Source: Marsupella aquatica
Lineage: Eukaryota > Marchantiophyta
Direction: 5' to 3'
Assembly (NCBI GenBank): GCA_973895155.1
Contig: OZ316893.1
Coordinates: forward strand, 13,640,001-13,704,000
DNA length: 64,000 bases
In this document: piece after piece, positions 23,143 to 34,233 of the stretch
How positions within the stretch are numbered: position 1 is the first letter of the stretch
Layout: every line of letters starts with the position of its first letter
The notes under the pieces: model-generated
Seen by the model: the letters and a program-made list of their open reading frames with translations, nothing else
What the model was told of the DNA's origin: nothing
The model's database searches: none
Translations under genes and position numbers: made by a program

Positions 23143-25881
23143 TGTGATTACCATAGGTTGTTAGCGTTGGCCTCTCGGACCTCTGAGCCAGTCGAGGAGC
23201 CATCTGTCCCTCCAGGGCAGCGCCGGCTTCGCCAGTGCCTTCTATTGGGGCAGGCGGAGGAGTTTTCTCGGGCTGCTCGCTCCTTGGTCCCCCTCTCCCC
23301 CTCTCCTCCATCAGCCGAGACAGTTCTTGCCTTACGGTCTCTTCATCCCCCGGCTGCATCTGAGGTTCCTTGTTTTCTCGGGAGCTTTACCCCTGAGACC
23401 GAGTTCTCCCTATCCCGTGAGGTGTTCTCCTCTGTCTTCCTTCATCTACCCCGCCTATCCGCGGGCGGGATTTCTGGGATGAAGTTCGAGCACCTACGCG
23501 ATTGCTTTTGTCCCGACGACTCGGCATCTGGTTTTTCTGAGTTGTTCCAGGTTTGTGCCCATGTCGCGGGGGGCCGTATTCCTCCCGTGGTCGCTTGGCT
23601 TTTGGGGGCCTGTCGGCTTCTGGCTATGGCCAAAGAGACTGGGGGTGTCAGGCCCTTGGCCATTGGGGAGGTCTTGTTTCGCTTGGTGAGCCGTTGTGTT
23701 TGTCTGCAAACTCGGGCTCCCTTTTCGTCACACTTTTTTCCTCACCAGTTTGGTGTGGCCACCCCTGGCGGCTGCGAGAGTGTGGTGCATGGCCTTCGTG
23801 CCATCTTGGATATCCACCCCGACTGGGCGGTTATTCAGGTGGATGTGGCTAATGCATTCAACTCTGTATCCCGTCGGGTCATGTTTGAGGAGTTGCGGGC
23901 CGCTGGAGGGGAGATCGCATCCCTCATCCCCTTTGCCCAGGCCTTCTATGGGGCCCCGACCCCCCTGGTTTACCCTGACCATCTTGTTCCTGGGTCCTAT
24001 GTGACCATCTCATCCGAGTCCGGGACTAGGCAGGGTGACCCCCTTGGTGGGGCGTTGTTTGCTATGGCGCACCTTCGTGCTATTCGTGCCTCTTCGGATG
24101 CCTTCCCGGGTTGCATGTTTCCTTCTGTTGCGGATGACACTCACATTGTTGCCCCGGTCTCACTTGTTGGGGACGCCTATTCCCACTTTGTGGACCAGCT
24201 TACCCTTATTGGTCTTTCAGTCCAGCCTCGGAAGTGTGGGGTTTGGTCTCGTCTCCCCCTCCCCCACTCTTTCACCCCACCTCTTGGTATACCCATTTGG
24301 CTCGAGGGCATTAGAGTCCTTGGGGTGCCTTTCGGGGGAGCGGTCTTTGAGCAGGATTTTCTTCTTGCGGCCCTATCCCAGGACGTTTTGCATATTGACC
24401 AGTTGGCGTCCTTGGGGGATGCCCAGATCTCCTTTTTGATCTTGGTCCTTTGTTTTGTTCGGCGTCCTTCCTATCTTCTCCGGACAGTCCCTCCTACCGC
24501 GATGTTCCTGTCCTTACTCTCGTCATTTGACACCACTGTGATGAGAGTCTTTGGTCACCTCATTGGTCCGGGAGCCCTTGATGGAGAGGATGGTTCTTTT
24601 GCGGCTAGGCAGGCTGCGTTACCCCCATCGGGAGGGGGTATGGGGATGGCCTCGGCAGTGGACACTGCCCCTTGTGCGTTTCTTGGTAGTTGGGGGCAGG
24701 TGGCCCCTACCTTGGCCTCACGTTTCATTGTGGACCTTCGGCCTATCCTCTCTGACTCGGTCATGGGAGTGGAGACTTCGTCATGCACGTCCTTATTGCC
24801 GGAGGACGTGCAAAGCGTGGTCCCTGCTTTCGAGGGAGTTGTTATGGACAGCCCGGATCGAGTCCAACAGGTGATTTCTGATCGCATGCACCGACACACC
24901 CTTTCCAGCATGCTTTCTGAGGCACCCTCGGATTTGGTACGAGCTCGTCTTTTATCCGGTTCGGGCGCTGGTTCGGGGGCTTGGCTATTGGCGAGTCCTC
25001 TTTGGGCCCCCTTTCGTATGAGTTCTTTTATTTTTACCACATCCACGCGCCTTCGGTTGGGTCTTCCTCACCCTTGCCTCTTGGGTCAGCCCACTTGCGT
25101 CTGTGGTGCGCCCCTTGATGGGCAAGACATTCACATTCTCAGGTGTGGTCATGGTAGTGAGAGGACTGCGACACACGACGACATTCGGGACGTGGTGGCG
25201 GCCATTGCCCGTGATTCTGGTTACCATGTCATGATGGAGCAGAGACATGTGTTACCTCCACGGGATGGGGTTTCTGATCGCCGTCGTGCAGATTTGGTAT
25301 TCTCTCGGGCTGGTGTTCGTGCCCTTGGGGATGTCGTTGTTGCTGATCCGACTAGTGGGGCCAACGTGGCTTCGGCGGCTCATATACCTGGCCATGCCGC
25401 CGCGAGGGCAACTCGGCTGAAGGAGGAGGCCTATGCTGTGCGGTACCCCGGGGACCTCTTCTACCCGTTTGCCGTGGAGGTCTTTGGGGCGCTACACCCA
25501 TCCTTTGACCGTTTTCTTCGCTCTTGCGCAGTTCAGTACGTCGAGCGGAGGCCCTTTCCCCCTATGTCGGTCATCACTGCATTCTTTAGACAGAGGGTGT
25601 CTGTTGCGCTTCAGCGGGCACAGGCGTTCACTATTCTTCGTAGGGGGGAGACTGTTGGTCTTAGGGCCGCTAGTAGGATTCCTTTCCTTTGCTTGACCCC
25701 CTCATGCAGTTCACACCGGAGCTTTACCAGGCTCTCCAGTTTGCTGATAGGTAGGCGTTTGGGTTCTTGTGTCTTTGGGCTTGCTTTTCTTGGCCCCTTG
25801 GTGGTTTCCCCCCTTGATTGGGTCTTTTGGCTGTGGGATCACGTCTCCCAGTTCAGCGTCCTTTGTTTTTTGGCAGTTTGA
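23143..25881 (+). mobile_element. Non-LTR retrotransposon ORF: RT plus restriction-like endonuclease, 5'-truncated
   Basis: An uninterrupted frame of 941 codons opens at ATG 23056, but the first ~30 codons are AT-rich and unlike the GC-rich remainder. The element therefore seems to begin near 23143 and to borrow a flanking start. RT blocks in order: VRPLAIGEV (about residue 198), VIQVDVANAFNSV (258), GTRQGDPLGG (323) and the active-site VADD (358), where YADD is usual; both aspartates are kept. A CxC...HxxxC zinc motif at about 681-700 (CVCG...HILRCG) and a PD-(D/E)XK-like restriction endonuclease follow (RRADLVF then GDVVVADPTS, 740-775). This places it with single-ORF LINEs that cut the target with a restriction-like enzyme and prime reverse transcription there. 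The last ~65 codons look out of frame: another frame reads DPLMQFTPELYQAL and stops near 25750. Confidence 0.85.
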
Positions 25882-25884
25882 TAT

Positions 25885-27255
25885 ATATAGTAGGGACTTT
25901 CTATTGTTCTCCTTCAATATTCAAGTAGATAATTTTCATCTTTTCCGATTCCCCAAAAGGATAAGGATAAGTACTTTTCGAACAAAGAATCTAGGAGCCC
26001 GGGACGCCCTTTATGGACAAAAGACATCATTCGCCCCTGCTCGCATAAATAAATTTTCATGGGATCAGCGGAGGAGGGAAAGATTCTGTCAACATGACAG
26101 GTGTCCATAATTATTCTCCAATAATGAATAAAATTTTATATATTTGTTTCCCTCGATGTGGGTACTTTGTTGAGTAATAAAGTCCAACATGGCGAATAGA
26201 TTCGCACACAAGCGAAAGATATAGGTACAGTGCACTCGTAGAGCGAGCTTTTGGCACTCGGTATCGACGGCCACGATGGTCAGATCCGAGATCGTGTTCC
26301 TGGGCTGGCCTACCGTGGAAGATGCCGGATCGTCATCCTTGTCACTACTTTTGGAATGTCTGGCAGCATTTGATTCGCCTGGTGGGCTACCACTGGTCCT
26401 ACCCTTCGCGGGTGCAGTATGGCCCGTCGGTTGGCGTGCGGGTGACCTTCGGTTATTTCAAAAGGCAGGCCCTCCCTCTAATTACCTCACTCGATCCAGT
26501 GGACTAATAAGTGATATTCTTCAAGAGATATACTGTAGTTGATGGACCTCTAAATTGAACAGTCTTATTTTATGGCCCCCATGAGATTTTTCGTAAGTAG
26601 ATTTGAGGTCTATCAATTCTGTAGATCATTCATTGGGTCTATTCTGTGATATGGCTTACTTCCGTGCATTGGTTTTCCGGCTGTGGGCTGTTATGTGGAC
26701 AATTCTGAGAAGCTGACATGGGATGGCACACTCACACACTCCCCAGAGAAGAAACAGATTGCAAGATGGCAGCCTGCAGAAATATCATGTCACAAACCCT
26801 TAGAGATAAGAAAGAGCAGGAAAATCATGTCACAATCCCTGAGAGATAAGTGTTAAGGGACCATATATGGCAGTGCAGGCAACATAGATGTGTTTGCCAA
26901 GGCAAGTACCTCCTGGGGTTTTTTTTCCACAAAAATGACAAATCATGTGCAATAAAGGATATGATAGTTTTATTGATTTTAAGAAAAGATTTTTAAAAAA
27001 GTTGAGAAAAATAACAGGGTCTTTTAAATCCAACTTTGAGACTTATAAGTACATTAGAGTCTTTTTAATAAAATATTCCAAGAATATTTCAACTTTATAG
27101 GGGTCAAAACAAAAAACAAATCTTACATTTTAGGAGTCCAAGGCCTAAAAACACGCAGGTGATGGGGAGGGCCCCATAGAGAGAGACCCCCAAGAGGACA
27201 TGCATTTAAAGACTGCGAAAACAGCACAACGCTAGTCAGCATCCTGAGTTTGAGT
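25885..27255. other. Intergenic stretch, likely LINE 3' tail then unassigned DNA
   Basis: The first part may be the 3' untranslated tail of the LINE (AGGATAAGGATAAGTAC near 25958). A GC-rich patch at 26240-26510 is open in two plus frames (26276-26542 and 26322-26507) but matches no family I know. The rest is AT-rich with no supported feature. Confidence 0.4.
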
Positions 27256-27258
27256 CTG

Positions 27259-27599
27259 TGTTGTTGAGCAAAGATTACATTCACAATGAGAAACTCATGA
27301 TCGTCCAACACACAAGTAGTCAAAAAATAGAGATATGTGTTTCACTTCAAGTGAAGCTACTTCCACAGGAGATTGAAGGAACTCAAACTCGTCATTACAG
27401 AGCCAATTGAGAGAGTGAGAACTTGTATTCCAGAGACTCTGCATGGCCAATGGGCTTAGAGTGTAGTAACTCTTGTGTTCTTGTGAATCTAGCCTCAGAT
27501 GAGGTGAATTATGTATCTTCTATGTCAACTACTTGTGTATTTGGTGGATATTGCTTATGTGCATGTTGTCTTATGAGTAATGGTCGTTTGTACTCAACA
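27259..27599 (+). repeat. Diverged copia solo-LTR-like remnant
   Basis: The right half parallels the end of the copia LTR at 1642-2062. Both contain GGGCTTAGAGT followed by AGTAA and CTCTTGTGT, then GTAGCCTCA/CTAGCCTCA, GAGGTGAA, TATCTT and GTCAACTA-like phrases in the same order, and both end in CTCAACA. The left limit at TGTTGTTGAGC is tentative, and no target-site duplication was found. It is most simply an old solo LTR of a related family. Confidence 0.5.
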
Positions 27600-28915
27600 T
27601 GTGTCATCCACTCATGCAAGCCGAAAGCCCCCCAGAAACCCTGAATGACTCCGATTATGGTGTGGAGCAATCGCAACAGGTTTTCCACCAAGCTAGGGAG
27701 TCCATCAAGCATATGGCCCTTTAGAGAATAGATTTGTGAAAGAGCACATGCGTCTATCTCCAACCAAAATGGATTAGTAGTTTATGCTGAGATTGCACCA
27801 TCTTGAGGAGAATTATAACACTCTACATGTGAGGTGGTAAGATCTAGGCCTGGCTTGAATAAATTGCTCGCAGTCCTGCCATCTCACTCTCACATCTAAC
27901 CATCTATAAAAGTTGGCTCTATCACTCTACTCTTATAAAAACTTGGCACTAGAGGGAAACAAATGAAGGTGGCTTGCATGGCTCTACTATCACACATGAT
28001 CATGCGTGAAAGTTGGATCTATAAAGGTGATATGCATCCCAGAGAGGCAAGGCTATGTGATAGCTCACTTGAGTGAAGGCTATGTGGTAGTTCACTCGAG
28101 TGAACTGATATTCTTTGGTTCAAATATTGTGACTGACGGCTCCTTTTCTGTGGAGTTTCACAGATTTCCCCTTTAAAATAAAAGTGACTTGCATAAGCTG
28201 GCTCTCTATTGCATTACTCTCACATGGGACTATGTGTAAAAGTTCGGCTCTACAAGAAAATAGAATTGGGTTTTCATTGTCGTTTTGCCTGGAGTAAGTT
28301 GACACTAAAACATGGTCAAACAAGGCAGAATCACAAAACATTGACTAAAAGAATGTAAGACCAACTGTAGATCTCAACCTGAGAACTGGGCAGGCTTCCT
28401 CCAGCACTCCACTTGGTCACAAATATTGCAACACACATCAGTCTATGGCACCTGAGATTGTTGCAATCTATGCTCACTTCCGTGAGGTGGGCTTCATGCA
28501 AGCCTACGTAAGTGGTGGTGTTCCAAGTGGCCACGCACCGTTGGGCAGGCGGTGCAATGTTCTACATGACTTTTTGTAAGCTAACCTACCTCAGTCTGGC
28601 CTAAAGTTGGTTTCACACGAAGGTCACGTGAGAGTTCTTACTCACAGAAAATGTCAAACAGTTATTACTCAATTTTCATGATCACGTTGGGCAGAAAATT
28701 TTAAATAAATTTTCATCAATTGCCTTTATCACGTTGGGAAGAAAATGGCAGAAATTAATTATTACGCAATCGCCATTATCACATTGTGAACTTGTTCTTG
28801 CTTTTGACGAGACTACTAGGTTTAATGTCTCAGCTTGCTCGTAAATGACTACCATTCTATAATGTTTCCATTTCTAGTGAAGCCTCTAGACCCCGGGCAA
28901 ATATGATACTCTCCA
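27600..28915. other. Intergenic stretch without a recognised gene
   Basis: AT-rich sequence with short repeated phrases (CTACTCTTATAAAA, AAAAGTTGGCTCTA near 27900-28250). No coding or RNA feature could be supported. Confidence 0.5.
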
Positions 28916-29160
28916 TCTACAATTATAATTATAATAAGGGATTCTCTTTTTCTAGTCCTTTGTCCCAATACAAAAAGGTTCTTGGATAGGAAATATCTAC
29001 AGCCGTTGGATTCGATTTACTATTTTCACTGACCATTGATAGCGGAAATATGCACCCCTGGCACGTATGTGCTTCCCTCTGCCCAATAAAAATGCCCCAG
29101 CACTACTCCCTATGGGCCGACCCTCCTTGCGCCATGCAAGGCACTGGCATAGGGCTTGTG
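28916..29160. repeat. Dispersed repeat, copy 2
   Basis: Diverged partner of 22478-22710. Both share CAGCCGTTGGATTC, a CATTGATxG stretch, ATATGCACCCCTG and TATGTGCTTCCC in the same order and orientation. Confidence 0.75.
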
Positions 29161-30943
29161 ATATCATACTTGCCCAAGGTCAGGGTCTAGAGACTTCACT
29201 CACACCTCTTCCACTGCACCTAGAGCTTCACCGGAGTCCTTTGACACTTTGAGTGAGTTGTACCCTTAATAACCATGCCCTGTCTCCACTTCCACCCTCT
29301 AACTACTTAGAGTCAGTGTCTCCAAGGTTCACTCTAGACCCTAGGCCCATATCCTACTTTTTGAACCCACTTTATCACAGTACTTTAGATAGATTCAGCC
29401 AGATTAATTTCAAAATGCAATGTCAACTAATCGTGCCAGTCGTCCAAAAGCTATTGACCAACTCCAATCAACTTCCTTATAGTTAATTTGGGAATCACTG
29501 CTTGCAGCACGTGAACTTCTCTAAACCTAAACTAAACCTAACCTAACTGAATGTTTTGCATCCCAATGATCCCATCGGGTACACCAGCTTTTTAGTCTTT
29601 TATTCGGTGTAAACTGTGTTTGTGCTTTACTTGGTCCATGGTAGTGGTCAGGGACAAGGTCCAGTCAGGCTTCAACTCCAAAGTTGGCCACTCAAGAAAG
29701 GCAATAAACATTATTTATTTATTTATTATTATAGTATTGGACCAAAACTCTATCCTGTATTCCAGGTTAGGGTAGCCAGGAATACTAATAGTTGTAAGAC
29801 TCCATGCATATATGGAACTACATAGCGAAGCAATCAAAAATAAAGACAAGACATTAGTTCAGTCTTCATGAGACCAAACCAGGGAAACCAAAACCAAACT
29901 TCTGAAACTAGTGTCAGGGCTTAGGGCCCAGGAATGATACCTTATCATTTGAAGGTGCCTAGATTTGGAACTTCATTTCTGACCCTTTTTTGGGCCAGCC
30001 CTATCTGTCTATCTTTATGAGCTCTAAATTGATTCTTTCTGAAGACTCTCTATGATTGCTTGTAATGCTATCAGCACCCCTGAGATGGCATGTTTGGAAA
30101 AGAGAATTGGTAGAGGTTAACAAAACGTAGAAGGATAATCCTTTTCAGAATCAAATCTAACGCTTAGAGACCTCAGATAGAACAAACAAATAGAGGTGTA
30201 GGTTAAGCAATCTTATAAACTGACACAACGGAACCCGACAAGAGATTAAATGAAGGAAGGGTTGTGATTTAAGCAACCATAGAAGATAACACCAAGAATC
30301 CCCAACATGACAAATTAAACAGGGGTATGATTCAGGCAAGTTTAAAACATCACGGTCACGGCCCCAAACATGAACAAATGAATCAGGGTTATACTTTAAG
30401 CCACGTTTCTGATTTATGAAATGTAAAAGAGCCTGTTTATTGAACACACCCACCTTGCATTTATTTGGTAAAGCAAAAGGGTCAAATAAAGAAATGGTTG
30501 CGATGTCTCCCTGAAGAGAACCATATTTTATATTTTCAATGTCCCTAACTATATTGAATGAGGTTTTCCTCTAACTTAATTCCTTCCGGTATTTTGTGCA
30601 AGAAAACATTGAAAGTTCAACAAAACCAAAGATAGAAAAATTTTAGGGCAGAGTTTGCAGAGTTTAAACCCTCTAGACACTAATTCTAAGTGAGGGCAGA
30701 ACTCAAAGTGAGGGTCCACACATGGATGGGGGCAACAGGAAATAAAGGGGAATCCTTTTCTCTGCAAGGGTTTTTTTGGTCTCCTCCTCCTCTCTATTTA
30801 TGTTTAAACCATGCCTGCCCATTTAAAAGCCCCATTCCTGCTTGGCTACTGCTCATTCCTGTCTTATGGGGAACACTCATCATAAAAGGTGGAGCAGTCA
30901 AGCCCATTTCTAACAAAACTGGCTTTAAAATGAGAGCTACTGG

Positions 30944-31115
30944 TAACCCGTAGCTCTTATGGGGCAAGTTGTTGTTTAAAAGTAACAATAATCAAGCTTG
31001 TGTGTACCAAACACAACACAAGAATTGAAAGGGGTAACCCTTAGCTCTTGTAGGGCAAGTTGTGGTTTAAAGTAATTGTAATTAGGCTAGTGTGTGCCAA
31101 ACACAACACAAACAT
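30944..31115. repeat. Two-copy tandem repeat, period ~88
   Basis: GTAACCC.TAGCTCTT...GGGGCAAGTTGT begins at about 30944 and again at about 31033. Both copies end in GTGTGT.CCAAACACAACACAA. The closing phrase recurs at 31429, leading into the CAAGCATTGAGG array. Confidence 0.8.
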
Positions 31116-31447
31116 TTTATTACACAAACATTTCAAGAGTAAAGTACTCTTGAAAGGAGTACTTTACTTAGAAGACAAGTAATACCCAAGTAAAAATGGG
31201 AGTAACACGGCCAGACCACATTCAGCCAGGGGCCAAAGGTCACCCAAAGCCCAGACACATCCATACATGGGGACAGAGGCAAAAGCAGTAACAAGAGCAA
31301 AATGGCAACCAGAGGGTCACCCAGCCAGAATCAACTAATCAAAGCAAACCAGAGGGCTCACTCAAGCCCAACAAAAACAGCAACTCAAACATTGAGGGAC
31401 ACAATAAGTGAGGAATCAGCATGTTATCGCTAGTGTGCACCAAGCAC

Positions 31448-31580
31448 AACACAAGCATTGAGGAACACAAGCATTGAGGAAAACAAGCAACACAAGCATT
31501 GAGGAACACAAGCATTGAGGAAAACAAGCAACACAAGCATTGAGGAACACAAGCATTGAGGAAACCAAGCATTGAGGAAT
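31448..31580. repeat. CAAGCATTGAGGAA tandem array
   Basis: Units of CAAGCATTGAGGAACA and CAAGCATTGAGGAAAA alternate with CAAGCAACA in a higher-order pattern of about 48 bp, repeated two to three times. The minus-strand open frame across it encodes repeated Leu/Cys/Val phrases and looks like a low-complexity artefact. Confidence 0.85.
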
Positions 31581-32937
31581 CACCATGTTATCGTCTGTGA
31601 CGGTTATGGGCGGGACCGCGCGGGCCAGCTGGTTACGAAAATTCCTGTGACACTCATGGAAAGTCCAGAGATCAATACATTCATCTAAATTTCCAACCGC
31701 AACATCCGCTTCTTCACCAGCGAGCCGATCATGAATCATCGATGCATCAATGTGTGGATCGGTTGATTGATCGATTAATTGATAGATCGATTACAATTAT
31801 TCTTCTGCATACTACCAATTCTGTCTTTGTTGGGCTACCGACCAGACCTGGTGAAGACATTTAGACGCAGATTGTTCTTTCGCTCGATTCAGATGGTAAT
31901 TTAGACCTTGACGGCCCTAAGTTTCGATGTCGAATGAATCAAGACCCACAAGGCCGGCCGGGATGATTGAATGCGCCGAGAATTATATCCTTGATAGAAG
32001 ATTTCCATAACTTGCTTGATTTGAATTACATAGATCGAGAGAAAATGAGGTCAGCCGAATTGGAGGTTCACATCCGGGAAAGAATGCTGGAAAGGTGTAG
32101 GCCATCACGTACAGATTGACGGGGAATATGCTGAGTTGAAAGTTGGCTTGCTGTATCGGTGCCACTTTACATCGGAGAATTTGCAAACTAAGATCAAAAT
32201 CGTAGCACTGCAGAGATCCAGTCATTCCTCATGGGGATCTTCAGGTTCGGATAACTAAACATCGATTTCGAACCTTTAGAACCTTCCTGGCCAGGGGAAC
32301 GAACCTTGAAACCTTGAACGTGATCATGCATGAATCTGAAATCTGAGTGGAATGTGCCACAGAAATCGATTGAAGCTTACAGACGGAAGAAATGTTGATT
32401 GTTGAGATTGTAGGAACTAAAAATGCTCCATGACTGAATTTCCTCGCAGTGCCAATTACTATTAATTATTCAAATTCAATGCAAGCTGGCAGATATCTGC
32501 AATGTTAGCTTTGCCGCCTTCGCAGTTCGATCTGCTGAAATTGTTGTGTGGTCAAAGCTCAATTCCCAGGGATGCCAATTTTCTTTTTCGCTTTCTGGTT
32601 TTTTTCACGTTGTATCAGACCGAGTGCACGCTTTTGGTTTCAAGTGAGTAGTTAAATTTGACCGAATCGAAGTGTTTCCTTTGGTGGCATGATCATATGT
32701 ACACGGGTTACACATATACTAAATCAATAGTGTGATCTGCACACCGTGTGAATCAGTGGCAACCAAATTTGATTGAAAAGAATAATGAGGCAGCGTTGAG
32801 GGAATTCTATGCTTGGAGCCGGTTGGGTAAAATATCGAGTCGACATAGATGCTATCGTCAGCAGGCTATTTGGATTCTAATACTCAAATTCATGAGCTGA
32901 TTGCAGCAAAAAAAGGTTGCCAAGGTCCGAGGCGGCA

Positions 32938-34233
32938 ATGGCGGAAGCAGCCGACCTGGGCCCAATAGGTCTCTGTCTGGATGGCCATCGTCTCACATTT
33001 GACAATGGCGAATGGCAACCAGGTATATCACCGACGTCTCTCAAAATTTACCGTCAGCAATCTCCCATCCATTAACTGACCATCAAATCACCGGGCTTCC
33101 CCTCTATGCAGATTTCAGGGCCTCTCTGGGTTCCAATGGTCCAATTCTGGGCTGCTCTGTACCCTCAGCCAAGTTGAACTTGTTCATGTTTCTGTGGGCC
33201 AGAGTATGAAGAGATGCCGGAAGGAGAAGGGGCCCTGGAAGCTGAGCTGGTGCAGCTCAGGCGTGAAAAACGGAAGATGGTTAGTTTAATTCCAATTTCT
33301 CTCTTGTTCAATCAGTCCAGCTCGATCATCCGACCATGAGTTTAGGCACGCAACTGTACAATCCCCCATCCCTGGAATACATAGGAATAGTCAGTGCCAG
33401 CTGATCATGCCAACATACTCGACCCCTGACTTGGAAGTGAACCTGTCATTTCGAACGCTGAGTAGTGTCCCAGGGGACAGGATATGAAGTAGAACACCTC
33501 AAACGAATCTGATAATTTGGGTAAATATCTGACTATCAAAGCAATTGGAGAGTCTATGATGTGAGTTCTTAATTTTGCTCGGCTGCTGATTTTCAGAAGA
33601 AAGATTTGGAAAAGTATCAAGCACAAAGAGAGGAGATGAAAAACCTTAAAGAACGGTGGAACCTTTTGGATTTCAAGTATCAATTATTACTCGACATGGT
33701 ACATATATCCTAAAAACCTTAAAGAACGGTGGGACCTTGTTGGATTTCAAGCCTCAATTATTGCTCGACGTGGTACATAGATCCCATCAAACTTATGAGG
33801 AGTTGTTCACTCTTTTTTAGCACATTTAGGCGGCTCACTAAGCCACTGCAATAATGGACTCATGGAATTTTTGTAAACCGATCGAGCACTTGACACGTCT
33901 AGAAATGTCTCGACAAGTAATGTGAAGTCTTCCCTTCCCTAAAATATTCAATGGTTTACAAACTGAACTCATTATGCGCCACAATGACAGTCCATTTCAG
34001 GTGACTGCAGAAATTTCTGAATTTTGATCTAAACAGAGTATTCCCTTGAGCTCGTTAGGCTGAAGGAATTCTTACAATTAGTACGATGAATGGTGCGTCC
34101 AGCCCAAAGATGCGGATGAAGCTCAGACTGACCAAACATTGCTCCTTGTGTCTATGTATGGCAGTGGACTATGAGGGAGCTCGACATCAAGAAGGCCCAA
34201 GAGGATAGGGACTTGAAGAAAACAAGACATTGA
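32938..34233 (+). CDS. Chibby-family basal body/cilium protein, four exons
   Basis: Coding exons are 32938-33022, 33203-33279, 33597-33698 and 34165-34233, all with GT..AG junctions and compatible phases. They total 333 bases and 110 residues, close to animal Chibby (about 125). Residues 8-28 carry the family signature (LGPIGLCLDGHRLTF then DNGEW), where animal Chibby has leucine-rich residues followed by F-x-N-G-x-W. A predicted coiled coil follows (about 40-90; EAELVQLRREKRKM and further heptads), with the LLLDM motif near residue 87 where Chibby has ILLDML. The tail is charged. Chibby acts at the distal end of centrioles and basal bodies in forming cilia, so expression in motile sperm would be expected. 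The start is the first ATG of the frame before the motif. A partial duplicate of exon 3 lies in the third intron. Confidence 0.82.
33712..33784 (+). repeat. Tandem duplicate of the end of Chibby exon 3
   Basis: The 73 bases from AAAAACCTTAAAGAACGGTG through the donor site (33639-33711) are repeated immediately downstream with about ten differences. The copy changes GACATG to GACGTG before the GT, so a donor-like site is kept. No acceptor lies directly in front, so it is most likely intronic debris. Confidence 0.85.

Noticed and set aside
26276-26542. Overlapping GC-rich frames suggesting a gene fragment
   Set aside because: No domain, no neighbouring exon and no start context; left as unassigned.
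31339-31739. Minus-strand frames encoding repeated Leu-Asn-Ala-Cys-Val phrases
   Set aside because: They come from the CAAGCATTGAGG tandem array. The ~50 codons before it (31590-31739) look more protein-like but match nothing known and have no splice context.
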